From Fuerstiella sp. (GTDB lineage Bacteria; Planctomycetota; Planctomycetia; Planctomycetales; Planctomycetaceae): a DNA stretch of 64,000 nt. Within the stretch, counting starts at the first letter, position 1, and each line of letters opens with the position of its first letter. The DNA is taken from positions 62,001-126,000 of the forward strand of contig JAKVAZ010000002.1 in assembly GCA_022447225.1 (NCBI GenBank). Direction: 5' to 3'. This document shows, in pieces, positions 28,457 through 38,300 of this stretch. Below the pieces are notes generated by a model. It worked only from the letters and a program-made list of their open reading frames with translations, ran no database searches and was not told where the DNA came from. A program made the translations under genes and the position numbers.

Positions 28457-28681
28457 CGCTGTGGTCTGCGGGAATATCAACGAATTTTCACAAGGATCCG
28501 GAACGACAGATTCCTGCCAGAGATTCAATTGAGGCTGTTGGAATCACCCAGTTGACCTTTGCCGTCTGCCGCAGGATGTCATCGATCTTCATCGTCTGCC
28601 GGTTGGTACTCAATCCATGAGACATCGCTGAAAACGGCACGGCTAACATTTTCCAGGCTGAGGTCAGCAATCAGGTCAGTT

Positions 28682-29443
28682 CTATTTGTCACCCTTGAAT
28701 GCGCCCTGAGCGCGTATGACATCCAGAGGAGACATTCCGGTCGTATCGACAGAGGGAGTGGCCGGGGGTGTCGGCGGTGGAGTCTCTTCAGCCGACTCAG
28801 AAACATCGGGTTCTGGCTTTGTGTCTGCGTCAGGAGCGGATACTTCCGGTGCGGCGGTCGCCTGAGCTCTAATTTTATCCAGAGGTGAATCGCCGCCGGA
28901 CGGCTTTGCTGCGCCGGTGGCCTGCGCCCGAATAGCATCCAGCGGAGATCCTCCTGCCGGTTTGGCTGTTGCCGGTTGTTCGCCGCCTGCCTGGGCTCTA
29001 ATTTTATCCAGAGGTGAATCGCCGCCGGACGGTTTTGCTGCGCCGGTGGCCTGCGCCCGAATAGCATCCAGCGGGGATCCTCCTGCCGGTTTGGCTGTTG
29101 CCGATTGTTCGCCGCCTGCCTGAGTTCTGATTTTATCCAGTGGGGAACCTTCAGCAGCGGATTTCGATACCGAGCTGGCAGCTGTAGTTTTTTCTTTGGG
29201 TTTTGTTTCCGGCTTCTCTTTGGGTTTTGGTGGATCCACAACCGTTAGTGCGCCGGGATCAATGTCATACCAGCTGATGTCTTCTACCCCGTTGAATTCC
29301 ACCAGAGCACGACAATTCATATTGACCGTTTTGACGCGTCCTGTGAGTTCTTCAAATCGACGGAGTTCGGAAATTCCAGGATTGACAACGACCCATTTGT
29401 CGGTCAGCTGTTTCTTGAGCTGCTCTGCACGTTCAATGGACAT
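28682..29443 (-). CDS. Protein with SH3-like N terminus and tandem SPLDxIRAQ repeats
   Basis: From the ATG at 29443 the first 70 residues look like a small beta-barrel or SH3-like domain (KWVVVNPGISELRRFEELTG, RVKTVNMNCRALVEFNG). The rest is a low-complexity Pro/Lys/Ala-rich linker carrying six copies of a short motif, SPLD(K/A/V)IRAQ, the last of them near the C terminus (SPLDVIRAQ). Four internal copies fall in a 43-residue tandem duplication. No signal peptide is visible, so it is probably cytoplasmic. I do not recognise the protein. The repeated amphipathic motif may be a binding peptide that recruits several copies of one partner, with the N-terminal domain binding another. That is inference. 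The frame extends upstream to 29479, but the earlier start adds only 12 residues. Confidence 0.75.
   Translation of the reverse strand: MSIERAEQLKKQLTDKWVVVNPGISELRRFEELTGRVKTVNMNCRALVEFNGVEDISWYDIDPGALTVVDPPKPKEKPETKPKEKTTAASSVSKSAAEGSPLDKIRTQAGGEQSATAKPAGGSPLDAIRAQATGAAKPSGGDSPLDKIRAQAGGEQPATAKPAGGSPLDAIRAQATGAAKPSGGDSPLDKIRAQATAAPEVSAPDADTKPEPDVSESAEETPPPTPPATPSVDTTGMSPLDVIRAQGAFKGDK
28861..29150. repeat. 129-bp in-frame tandem repeat inside the SPLDxIRAQ protein gene
   Basis: Matching sequence starts at 28861, 28990 and 29119, giving an exact period of 129 nt (43 codons): two full copies and a partial third. The copies differ at only a few bases, so the duplication is recent or is kept uniform by recombination. 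Because the period is a multiple of three, the frame is preserved. Confidence 0.85.
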
Positions 29444-29837
29444 TGGAATATGGTCAGAATTGAGAAAGGTAGAATACACTAATTTACAAGCGAGCAGACA
29501 TTTTGCGGCAACCGCCCTGTCGATTCAAGTTCAGCTCTTCTTCTGACCACCCGTTCTCCAGGAATACGGAACTTGCAACGATCCGGCCTTTCATGGGGGG
29601 GGCGTGGTAATGGGGGGACCGCTGCCTGGAGCTTAACGATGGCCGGTAACCGGTTTTGCCCTTTGCCATGGTATTGCCTGAGTGGAATTTGATATCGGGC
29701 AGGACGGCGCCGGCATTCACGCAACAGACTTATCACGCTTTAAACCTTTGGTGAATCTCAGGTATAACCCCGCCGCGAACAGTGAAAACCTGCTTCTGTT
29801 CGAAGTGTTGCGGAATATTGTCCAGATGGAAGGAAAA
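29444..29837. other. 394 bp between the repeat-protein gene and asnS
   Basis: This is a divergent intergenic stretch holding the promoters of both genes. Two overlapping minus-strand frames (29479-29736 and 29484-29720) are open but have no motif. A run of G residues lies near 29596-29617. The asnS frame is open from 29682, but that part has no domain similarity. Confidence 0.4.
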
Positions 29838-31229
29838 ATGGTCAACACGCGAATTGCTAACATCCTCAAACATATTTTGCCGGATGCCGCCATTACGGTC
29901 AGGGGATGGGTTCGTACTCGGCGCGACTCAAAGAAAGGGTTCTCATTCATCGAACTCAACGACGGCAGCTCACTGGCGAATCTGCAGATTATCGTTGATG
30001 CTACAATTCCAGACTATGATGAATCTATTCGGAGGGTCACCACGGGTGCGAGTGTGGCAATTGAGGGTGTGGTTCACGAATCTCCTGGAAAAGGTCAGCG
30101 CATTGAAGTTCACGCAACAACCCTGAAGATCATTGGAGACGCCGACCCTGCGTCATATCCGCTGCAAAAGAAAGGACACAGCTTCGAATTCCTCCGGGAA
30201 ATTGCTCACCTGCGCCCTCGCACAAATGCGATCGGTGCGGTTAGTCGTGTTCGCAACTGCCTGAGTGCATCCATTCACAATTTTTTCCAGTCACGAGACT
30301 TCCTGTATATCAATACTCCGATTATCACGACCAGTGACTGCGAAGGTGCGGGAGAGATGTTTCAGGTTACCACTCTGGATCTGCCTCGACTTGCGCAACT
30401 GCAAACCAGCATTGACTGGAATCAGGACTTCTTTGGCAAGTCGGCGGCTCTGACGGTGAGCGGCCAGCTGGAAGCCGAGATTTTTGCTACTTCCGTTGGG
30501 GAATGTTACACGTTCGGCCCGACATTCCGTGCAGAAAACAGTAACACCACACGGCACCTCGCAGAGTTCTGGATGGTCGAACCGGAAATGCCGTTTTATG
30601 ATCTCAGCGATAACATGGACCTGGCGGAAACCTTCATCAGGACGATTATCGGTGATGTACTGGAACAATGCCCCGAAGATATGGAATTTTTTAACCGGCG
30701 AATCGACAAAACTGTCCTTGAGACACTCGAAAATATTCGGAGCAGTGCGTTCATTCGCCTGTCGTATACGGAAGCTGTGGATCTTTTGTTGTCAGCCAAA
30801 AAATCATTTGATTATCCGGTGAAATGGGGAAGCGACCTGCAAAGTGAACACGAGCGGTTCCTGGCGGAGGATCACTTCAGGCAGCCCGTGATCCTTTATG
30901 ATTATCCGCGGAAAATTAAACCATTCTATATGCGATGTAATGACGATGGTACGACTGTCCGTGCAATGGACGTACTGGTGCCGCGCGTCGGAGAAATCAT
31001 CGGTGGCAGTCAGCGGGAAGAACGTTTGGACATCCTGGTTGGTCGCATTGAAGAATGCGGAATGAATCCCGATGATTACTGGTGGTACACCGATCTGCGT
31101 CGTTACGGCACTGTGCCGCACAGTGGTTTCGGTCTTGGGCTGGAACGCGCCGTACAACTGGTGACCGGGATGACCAACATTCGTGATGTCATTCCACTGC
31201 CAAGAACACCGGGACATGCGGAATTCTGA
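29838..31229 (+). CDS. asnS: Asparaginyl-tRNA synthetase
   Basis: This class IIb synthetase charges tRNA-Asn. The N-terminal OB-fold anticodon-binding domain is present ([20 protein letters not shown]), followed by the class II core: motif 1 region ([20 protein letters not shown]), motif 2 ([20 protein letters not shown]) and motif 3 ([15 protein letters not shown]). Asparagine versus aspartate specificity is supported by the overall AsnS-type sequence (for example the insert around [11 protein letters not shown]). The frame is open from 29682; I choose the ATG at 29838 because GGAAGGA lies a few bases upstream and the OB fold begins right after. The length of about 463 residues is standard. 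Monocistronic, followed by a 260-bp gap. Confidence 0.95.
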   Translation: MVNTRIANILKHILPDAAITVRGWVRTRRDSKKGFSFIELNDGSSLANLQIIVDATIPDYDESIRRVTTGASVAIEGVVHESPGKGQRIEVHATTLKIIGDADPASYPLQKKGHSFEFLREIAHLRPRTNAIGAVSRVRNCLSASIHNFFQSRDFLYINTPIITTSDCEGAGEMFQVTTLDLPRLAQLQTSIDWNQDFFGKSAALTVSGQLEAEIFATSVGECYTFGPTFRAENSNTTRHLAEFWMVEPEMPFYDLSDNMDLAETFIRTIIGDVLEQCPEDMEFFNRRIDKTVLETLENIRSSAFIRLSYTEAVDLLLSAKKSFDYPVKWGSDLQSEHERFLAEDHFRQPVILYDYPRKIKPFYMRCNDDGTTVRAMDVLVPRVGEIIGGSQREERLDILVGRIEECGMNPDDYWWYTDLRRYGTVPHSGFGLGLERAVQLVTGMTNIRDVIPLPRTPGHAEF

Positions 31230-31491
31230 ATTGCTGCGAGATCTTGTCAGCAGCGAACGAGATTCGGCTCATTTCTGTAGATCAGTCGAGATCTTTGCCG
31301 GACGCAGACTGTTCTGCGGCCGGCAAGCAGCAAATCTGACGGTTCCGGCTGTACTTTTCGATTTACATGTCGTCGAACCGATTGTGATGATAGTTTTACT
31401 GTCGACATTAGACCCACCTACCTGCCCCGGGAATTCAACTCGTTGACAGCACGCCGTACACGCCAGCCAGTTTTGATTCTGTACAGAGACT

Positions 31492-31914
31492 ATGCTTTAT
31501 GTAAACCAGTCCATTCAGATACCTCGTACTGAACTGCACTTCTCCTACACACGCAGTAGCGGTCCGGGGGGACAGAATGTGAACAAGGTCAGTACAAAAG
31601 CGGTGCTGCGATGGAATGTTCGTCAAAGTCCGTCGCTGCCGACAGCTGTGCGGGAACGATTTGTCGACCGCTATGCCGCACGTCTGACTAAAGAAGGTCA
31701 TCTCATACTTCAGAGTCAGAAGTACAGAGATCAGCAGCGCAACATGGAAGACTGCCTCGAACGACTTAAGACACTGATACTTGAAGTCGCGTCAGCACCT
31801 GTTCAGCGGCGGCCGACGCGTCGTTCTCGAGGATCAACAGAACGACGACTGCAGAACAAGAAAGCAAATTCAGACCGCAAGAAAAATCGTCGTCGGCCCG
31901 CGTGCGACGACTGA
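31492..31914 (+). CDS. arfB: Alternative ribosome-rescue factor ArfB (RF-1 domain peptidyl-tRNA hydrolase)
   Basis: ArfB (YaeJ) hydrolyses peptidyl-tRNA on ribosomes stalled without a stop codon. The catalytic GGQ is at 26-28 within TRSSGPGGQNVNK, the RF-1 domain runs to about residue 105, and the C-terminal tail is rich in Arg and Lys, as required for insertion into the empty mRNA channel. The length of 140 residues matches ArfB rather than a release factor; it lacks the codon-recognition domain. Together with smpB this gives the cell two rescue routes. It ends 6 nt before the convergent SRPBCC gene. Confidence 0.9.
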   Translation: MLYVNQSIQIPRTELHFSYTRSSGPGGQNVNKVSTKAVLRWNVRQSPSLPTAVRERFVDRYAARLTKEGHLILQSQKYRDQQRNMEDCLERLKTLILEVASAPVQRRPTRRSRGSTERRLQNKKANSDRKKNRRRPACDD

Positions 31915-31920
31915 GCCATC

Positions 31921-32388
31921 TTACCGTTGTTGATGCATCATCCGAACACCGGTCCGGGTTGCATATGTTCTCCACATAAACAGCGTTTTCAAACTGGCGC
32001 GCGCAAACAAACAATGCGATCGAACGCCGCGCCAGCCGGGAAAATGTTCGTAGTCGATTCGGTCCACCACAGCTGTTTCAGAATCGGAGACACGTTCAAA
32101 ACTGTGACGATGTATCCATGATTTCATCGGTCCGGCCACCTGAGTATCTACGAAACCTGTATCGCGGATCTCACTGTGAACTGCCTTCCAATAGATCGGA
32201 AACGGGCCTAACCACATCGTAAACTCAACGATGGAAGCGTTCGCGAGAGGCTGCTGCAGATGAATCCGGACCCGTGGGCCTGGTGGAACCAGACGCAGAA
32301 AAGCATCATGGTGGTAGTGAAATGCAGCGACCTCAGATACCGGCGCCGGAACAATAAACAGATGTTCAAAGGTTTCGGGTCGGTTCAT
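31921..32388 (-). CDS. SRPBCC (START-like) family protein
   Basis: This protein of about 155 residues starts at ATG 32388 (the frame is open to 32418). It shows the Bet v1/START-like pattern seen in COG4276-type proteins: an N-terminal strand with 'FIVPAPVSEVAAFHYHHDAF', a central beta region (VEFTMWLGPFPIYWKAVHSE), then DRIDYEHFPG and a long C-terminal helix. Such proteins form a hydrophobic cavity that binds lipids or other small ligands. There is no cofactor motif. It is convergent with arfB with only 6 nt between stop codons, so the two 3' ends probably overlap. Confidence 0.75.
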   Translation of the reverse strand: MNRPETFEHLFIVPAPVSEVAAFHYHHDAFLRLVPPGPRVRIHLQQPLANASIVEFTMWLGPFPIYWKAVHSEIRDTGFVDTQVAGPMKSWIHRHSFERVSDSETAVVDRIDYEHFPGWRGVRSHCLFARASLKTLFMWRTYATRTGVRMMHQQR

Positions 32389-32418
32389 AGCAGTCGGAAT
32401 CTTGTTGGTGAATCCCAT

Positions 32419-32773
32419 AGAGGCCGTGGCTGTGGAGTTTCACCATTCTGCGAGGACATTTGGAGCGACGATCGGGAGTGTGTCTGAGTGTAGCCCGAAT
32501 TTGACGACGACACGCCTGCTGAGGTCAATCACGGGAACCGATCAGCGGATGTTTTTGTAAACTGCAAAAATTCGGTGTAAAATCAAACCAGGTTTTTCAC
32601 GTGTATTGCTGATTGTCATGTCAGCGAACCCGGCTTTTCGCTAGTACGTGTTTCCTTCATGAGCCTGTGCCTCCGCAGACATATGGTCGATCGAAACGGC
32701 AGCAAACACCGGTCGGTATCGCAATCTGCTATAGTAGAAGTAAGATTTACCGGCCGGGTTTTCGGATGTAACT
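32419..32773. other. 355 bp between the divergent SRPBCC and deoA genes
   Basis: No gene is seen. A TATAGT at about 32730 resembles a -10 box for deoA, but no matching -35 box could be placed. The sequence presumably holds both promoters. Confidence 0.35.
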
Positions 32774-34060
32774 GTGCTGCCTGTTCAAATTATCGCTGAG
32801 AAACGAGACGGTTGTGAACTCAGCGATGATGTGATTGCTGCTTTTGTTCGCGGGTATTCAGAGGGTCAGATTCCTGACTATCAGATGGCCGCATTTTCCA
32901 TGGCCGTGTTTCATAAAGGGATGACGTCGTCAGAGACGGCTGCGTTAACCGAGGCCATGCTGGCGTCCGGACAACGCCTGCAGTGGGCTAATGACGGGAT
33001 CCCGCGTGTTGACAAGCATTCCACAGGAGGAATCGGAGATAAGGTGTCACTGCCGCTGGTGCCTCTGCTCGCGGCCTGCGGCGTCGAAGTTCCAATGGTG
33101 TCGGGACGTGGACTGGGACCAACAGGAGGAACTCTGGATAAACTTGAGTCGATTCCCGGGTTTCGAACGGATCTTTCGTCGGATGAAATCCGGACAATTG
33201 TGAAGCAGACCGGATGCGTGATTACAGGAGCCTCTGCTGAACTGGCTCCCGTCGATCGTCGGCTGTATGCACTTCGGGATGTGACTGCGACCGTGCCGTC
33301 AATTCCGCTGATTACGGCCAGTATCATGAGTAAGAAACTGGCCGAATCTCCGGATGCACTTGTCATGGATGTCAAGTTTGGTTCCGGTGCGTTCATGAAA
33401 CAATACGACCAGGCGCTGAGTCTGGCGAGATCACTCGTGCAAACCGGTCAGCGCATGAATGTTGAGACCACGGCGCTGCTCACTGATATGAATCAACCTC
33501 TGGGCCGTTTGTGTGGCAACTCGGTCGAAGTTGAAGAATCGCTGGATGTTCTTCAGGGTCGTGGCCCGAAGGATGTTCGCGAACTTACTCTGGAACTGGC
33601 TGCGGAATTACTGGTCACGGCCGGCGTTTGCGGATGTAACCGGGATGCCAAACAGCTGACAATGCGGAAACTCGACGACGGATCGGCGATGGAACGATTT
33701 GAGATGCTGGTGTCAGCACAGGGTGGAGATCTGGGAATCAGGCGGCCGACCGCACCTGCTGCGGAAGTTACTTCTGAACAGTCCGGAACGGTGTCTGCGA
33801 TTAACGGGCAGTCTCTCGGCTGGTCCATCATTGCGATGGGTGGCGGAAGACAACAACTGTCCGATCAGATCGATCACTCAGTCGGGATCGAAATGCTGGT
33901 AAGAGTCGGCGATACCGTCACTTCGGGGCAGCCACTGATACGGATGTTCACACGAAATCCGGACCGGTTTCGAGCTGATCTGCGTCGAAGCATTACCCTC
34001 TCAGATTGCGCCGGTCCGCTGGAACTGATTGCCGATCGGATTACGGGAGACGCAACATGA
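32774..34060 (+). CDS. deoA: Thymidine/pyrimidine-nucleoside phosphorylase
   Basis: This cytoplasmic enzyme phosphorolyses thymidine (or uridine) to the base and sugar-1-phosphate in pyrimidine salvage. The family signature is unmistakable: KHSTGGIGDKVSLPLVPLLA, SGRGLGPTGGTLDKLESIPG and SIMSKKLAESPDALVMDVK, which include the phosphate-binding and substrate Lys/Ser/His residues. The C-terminal domain is present and the 428-residue length is typical. The start is a GTG at 32774; the only nearby ATG upstream is followed by a stop. Its stop codon overlaps the cdd start (ATGA at 34057-34060), so the two salvage genes form a coupled pair. Confidence 0.95.
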   Translation: MLPVQIIAEKRDGCELSDDVIAAFVRGYSEGQIPDYQMAAFSMAVFHKGMTSSETAALTEAMLASGQRLQWANDGIPRVDKHSTGGIGDKVSLPLVPLLAACGVEVPMVSGRGLGPTGGTLDKLESIPGFRTDLSSDEIRTIVKQTGCVITGASAELAPVDRRLYALRDVTATVPSIPLITASIMSKKLAESPDALVMDVKFGSGAFMKQYDQALSLARSLVQTGQRMNVETTALLTDMNQPLGRLCGNSVEVEESLDVLQGRGPKDVRELTLELAAELLVTAGVCGCNRDAKQLTMRKLDDGSAMERFEMLVSAQGGDLGIRRPTAPAAEVTSEQSGTVSAINGQSLGWSIIAMGGGRQQLSDQIDHSVGIEMLVRVGDTVTSGQPLIRMFTRNPDRFRADLRRSITLSDCAGPLELIADRITGDAT

Positions 34061-34476
34061 ATAAAAATCTACCGTTGCCGGACGACTGGAAACGACTTGT
34101 CAAAGCGGCACGTGAGGTTCGCTGTCGTGCGTATGCTCCTTACTCTTCATATACTGTTGGAGCAGCTCTGCGAACAGCGGATGGTCGGGTATTTACTGGA
34201 TGTAACGTAGAGAACGCATCATATGGCCTGACGATTTGCGCTGAGCGTGTTGCGATGTGCAGCGCGGTGGCCGCCGGCGCATCGCAGCCACTTGTCATCT
34301 GCGTTACCGTTACCGGTCCGCCGGCTCTGTGCGGCAGCTGCCGGCAGTTTCTGAATGAGTTCAATCCGGATTTGTGTATATTGCTGGATGACAGTACTAC
34401 CGACTGTCCTCCGGAGTACATGGTACTGAAAGATCTGCTGCCACACGCATTTTTTCTGAAGCCCGCTGGTCACTGA
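34057..34476 (+). CDS. cdd: Cytidine deaminase
   Basis: This zinc enzyme converts cytidine and deoxycytidine to uridine and deoxyuridine. The active site reads CAERVA (Cys and catalytic Glu) and CGSCRQ (two Cys), the three-cysteine arrangement of the tetrameric short-form enzymes. The substrate-binding GCNVENASYG is intact. The ATG at 34057 overlaps the deoA stop; the frame is open from 34006 but that part has no family similarity. Its coupling with deoA makes sense, since the deaminated product is a substrate for the phosphorylase. Confidence 0.95.
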   Translation: MNKNLPLPDDWKRLVKAAREVRCRAYAPYSSYTVGAALRTADGRVFTGCNVENASYGLTICAERVAMCSAVAAGASQPLVICVTVTGPPALCGSCRQFLNEFNPDLCILLDDSTTDCPPEYMVLKDLLPHAFFLKPAGH

Positions 34477-34534
34477 AGTCTGTTACCTGTCGTCTGACAG
34501 GGATCGGCTGCTGATCACGCTGAGGTCGGGTTTT

Positions 34535-35113
34535 GTGGGTATTCGCACCTTCATTGCATTCAGTGTCGATCCAGATCTGCAGCTGCGGCGAGTGATCGAT
34601 GAGCTGAGCCAGATCGGACCATCGGTCCGAATTTCCGGTTCATCCACACTGCATCTGACACTGAGGTTTCTGGGAGAGACCGCGGAAGAGTCAGTTTCAG
34701 AACTGATCCGGATCCTCAATGAAGTTGCTGCGGAATTCACTGCTGTTGATGCAGCAATGTCAGGGCTTGGTGTATTTCCCGACATGAAAAAACCGTCGGT
34801 GGTGTGGGTGGGTGTGAAGGAACTCCGAACACTGGTCACTCTGCAGACAGATCTTGAATCACGGCTGATCATGGCCGGCTGGAGTCCGGACAAACGTGTT
34901 TACCGTCCACACATTACAGTTGCCCGGGGCAACTTACGTCGCCGGCGCACACCCGATTTGCTGTTCGAACTGCTTGACCGACACACCACCACTGACTTTG
35001 GAACGGTTCACCTTGACCGGATCGTACTGTATCAGTCGGAGCTGAGTTCCGGCGGTGCGAGTTATACTTCACTGTATCAGTCCGTCCTTCACGGACCGGG
35101 CGTGAGAGAATGA
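34535..35113 (+). CDS. thpR: RNA 2',3'-cyclic phosphodiesterase (ThpR / 2'-5' RNA ligase family)
   Basis: This two-histidine phosphoesterase has both HxTx motifs: HLTL at 40-43 and HITV near residue 129. The family opens 2',3'-cyclic phosphates on RNA ends; an older name is 2'-5' RNA ligase. The start is a GTG followed by the family-like IRTFIAFSVD. The length of 192 residues is usual. It follows cdd by 58 nt on the same strand and may share its transcript. It converges with the RND pump gene after a 205-bp gap. Confidence 0.88.
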   Translation: MGIRTFIAFSVDPDLQLRRVIDELSQIGPSVRISGSSTLHLTLRFLGETAEESVSELIRILNEVAAEFTAVDAAMSGLGVFPDMKKPSVVWVGVKELRTLVTLQTDLESRLIMAGWSPDKRVYRPHITVARGNLRRRRTPDLLFELLDRHTTTDFGTVHLDRIVLYQSELSSGGASYTSLYQSVLHGPGVRE

Positions 35114-35318
35114 TCATCGAAGTGGAAAGGTCGGTATCACGGTTGACGCAACGGCCCTGAATCGGGATCTGGAAATGTCCGTGTTATACGTTTGTCCGCT
35201 GATCAATATTTGTGGTCGGGATCGGTTTTCTTTCCGTATCGAAAGGGTACGCATGTTACGGGATCGTGAACACACTCCGAAGGTGATGATCGGCTTGTCA
35301 ATCGCATCAGTTTCGGAG

Positions 35319-38300
35319 TCAGGCCGGTTTCCTGTCTGATTCAGTCAACACCACTTCGACGTGAGAATCACGGACCACTCGTTCGGCAGCTCGAATACCG
35401 AACAGCCAGAACAGGGCAGGGTGTACAAAGAAATCCAGCAGAGTCGAACTGATGAGTCCGCCGAGGATCACTGTCGCGACCGGATACAGGATTTCTTTTC
35501 CTGGCTCGCCGGCTGCCAGAACCAGCGGTACAAGTCCGATTCCGGAGGTGAGTGCTGTCATCAGAACAGGAGAGAGCCGTTCCAGGCCGGCACGCACGAT
35601 CATGTCTTTTGTCCAGCTCTCTCCTTCGTATTTCACCAGATGCAGATAATGGTTGAGCAGCAGAATGCCGTTGCGTGAAGCGATTCCTGCCAGCGAAATG
35701 AATCCAACGGTTGCGGCGATCGTCAGTGTTTGACCGGTGATCACCAGCGCCGCAACGGATCCGATAAACGCCATGGGAAGTGCGGCCATGACCTGTAGAG
35801 AGAGGTTGATCGATCGGAACATGCTGAACAGGACCAGAAACACACCGAGCATCGACACCGCGAATAAACCACCAATGATTCGGTTGGCCTGCTGCTGAGT
35901 TTCGAACTGCCCGCTGTATTCAACAAAGTAACCAGCAGGCAATGAGGCAATGACAGGCTTCATCCGCTCCTGAATTTCTTCAACGACATCCACCACACCT
36001 CGCCCCGACACATTTGCCTGTAGAATGATTCGTCGCCGGACATTCTCACGGTTGACGGTATTCGGTCCTCCGGATTCATAGATTTCAGCCACTGCCTCCA
36101 GTGGAATCCGTGCACCATCCGGTGTATCAATCGATAAGCGGCGGAGGGCGAGGAGGTCTTCCCGATAATCTTCTTTCAAACGGATCAGCAGGTCGAATGA
36201 ACGCTGACCAACCAGCACGTCCGAGACGACCTGTCCGTTCATCGATGTCTCAATAAATTCATTGACGTCTGCTGGTGTGAGTCCGTAAAGCAGAAGTTTG
36301 TCGCGATCGAGGCGGATTTGAAGTTGAGGAATGATTACCTGCGGTTCCACCAGCGGATCCGTGACGCCGTTGATGCTCTGCATCACAGTATGGATTTGCT
36401 GAGCTCTGCGACGCAGTTCGTCCAGATCGTCTCCGTACAACTTGATCCCGATTTGCGCTTTGACTCCGGAAATCATGTGCGAAATCAAATGAGCGATTGG
36501 CTGCTCCACGGCCGTTACAATTCCGGGAATCTCTGCCACCGTTTCCCGGATTTCCGCCAGTTGTTGCTCTCGTGTCCGTGGGGATCGGGGATCCAGCTCC
36601 AGGATATATTCACTCATGTGAACACCTTCCGCATGCTCGTCCAGCTCCGCGCGGCCGGTACGGCGAACGAACCTGATCACGTCCTGGACCTTCTTGATCC
36701 GGTTTTCAACCCGTCGATTGATTGCATCCGACTGGACAAGTGATGTACCAGGTGGCAAAACGACATTCAGCTGCATCGAACCTTCGTTGAACGGTGGCAG
36801 GGGATCACGTTCCAGATTCACGACAAAGAGTGCAGCAAGTCCGGCGGCTGCTGCGGTCATCAGGAGGTTCAGTTGCGGAAAACGCAGGCTAAATCGGATG
36901 ACTCTGTCGCCGACCCATTTGAGGCCGCGCAGGACAACGCCGTCTTTCTGGTGCTCTGTCAGCTTCGAGTTGCCCAGCAGCCAGTAGCACAGGACCGGGG
37001 TCACAGTCAGCGATACCACCAGCGATGACAAAATCGAAACGATGTATGCGATTCCAAGCGGTGCAAAAAGTCGTCCAACCATACCGGTGAGTGCGAACAG
37101 CGGAACAAACACAAGGATTACAATCATCGTGCCGAACACGATCGAATTACGGACTTCCACACTGGCCCGAAACACAACCAGCAGCGGGTGTTCAGGGCTG
37201 GCACGCCGGCGGTTTGTTTTGAGCCTGCGGAAGATGTTCTCGACGTCAACAATCGCATCGTCCACCAGTTCACCGATGGCGACAGCCAGACCTCCCAGGG
37301 TCATGGTATTGATCGACAGATCGAAAAACGCGAAGACGATGGCCGTCATGAGTATGGACAGCGGAATGGCGGTCAGGGTGATGAACGTAGTGCGAAAATT
37401 CATTAGAAACAGGAACAGGATCACGACAACCAGAATTCCACCGTCTCGCAGGGCCTGTTTTACGTTGTCAATCGCACGATCAATGAAAGATTTCTGCATG
37501 TACATCGGCTCAATATGCATTCCTTTGGGAAGAGACGGCTGGAGGTCTCTCACGGCAGCAAGACATTCGTCTGTAACGGTTCGTGTATCCGAACCCGGTT
37601 GTTTGTTGACTGTCAAAACCACAGCAGGGCCACCCAGAAATTTTTCGCTGTCGTCACGCTGGTACGCCGCGCTGTCACCACGTTTTACCTGAGCCCCTTC
37701 AACAACCTGAGCAATCTGTCCCAACGCAACCGGTCGACCATCACGAATGGTGACCGCGACCTTTTGAATATCTTCCACCGACTGCACACGACCAAGTGCC
37801 CGAACCAGCAGTTCGTTCGGTCCCTGCTGGTCGAGGTACCCGCCGGTTGCGTTCCGGCTGCTTTCCTGGACGGCGTGTCTAACCTGATTCAGTGTCACCC
37901 CAAATTGCAGCATCGCGTCCGGATCGACAAGAACCTGAAATTGCTTCCGCTCCCCACCCATCGCAAAGACCTGGGAAACTCCCTGAATAGTGAGCAACCG
38001 CTGCCGGATGACCCAGTCGGCAAGCGTTCGCAGTTCCATTGCGTCTGTTTTTGTATTTTCACTCCATATACCCAGCATCAGGATCTGCCCCATGATCGAT
38101 GAGACCGGTGCCAGCGTTGGTATCACTCCCTCGGGCATCCGGTCCTGGATCAGCTGGAGTCGCTCATTGACAATCTGGCGGTCGTCGTAAATATCAGTTC
38201 CCCAGTCGAATTCGACATAGACGACAGAGATTCCGACAGCGGATGAACTGCGAACGACCTGAACACCGCTGGCTCCGTTCATCGATGCTTCGATCGGGAA

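Noticed and set aside
28861-29150. CRISPR-like spacing of a repeated sequence
   Set aside because: The repeat unit is 129 nt and lies in frame inside a gene, with no unique spacers; it is a coding tandem repeat.
28579-29241. A 220-codon minus-strand frame overlapping the SPLDxIRAQ repeat gene
   Set aside because: It is a shadow of the repeat region in another frame; its repeated Gln/Pro/Arg composition is a by-product of the 129-bp repeat, and it has no family similarity.
29479-29736. Two overlapping minus-strand ORFs upstream of asnS
   Set aside because: They overlap each other in different frames and the promoter region of asnS, and have Arg/Pro-rich composition without motifs.
31270-31491. 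Possible small gene between asnS and arfB
   Set aside because: The open frame at 31183-31446 overlaps the asnS end and has no motif.
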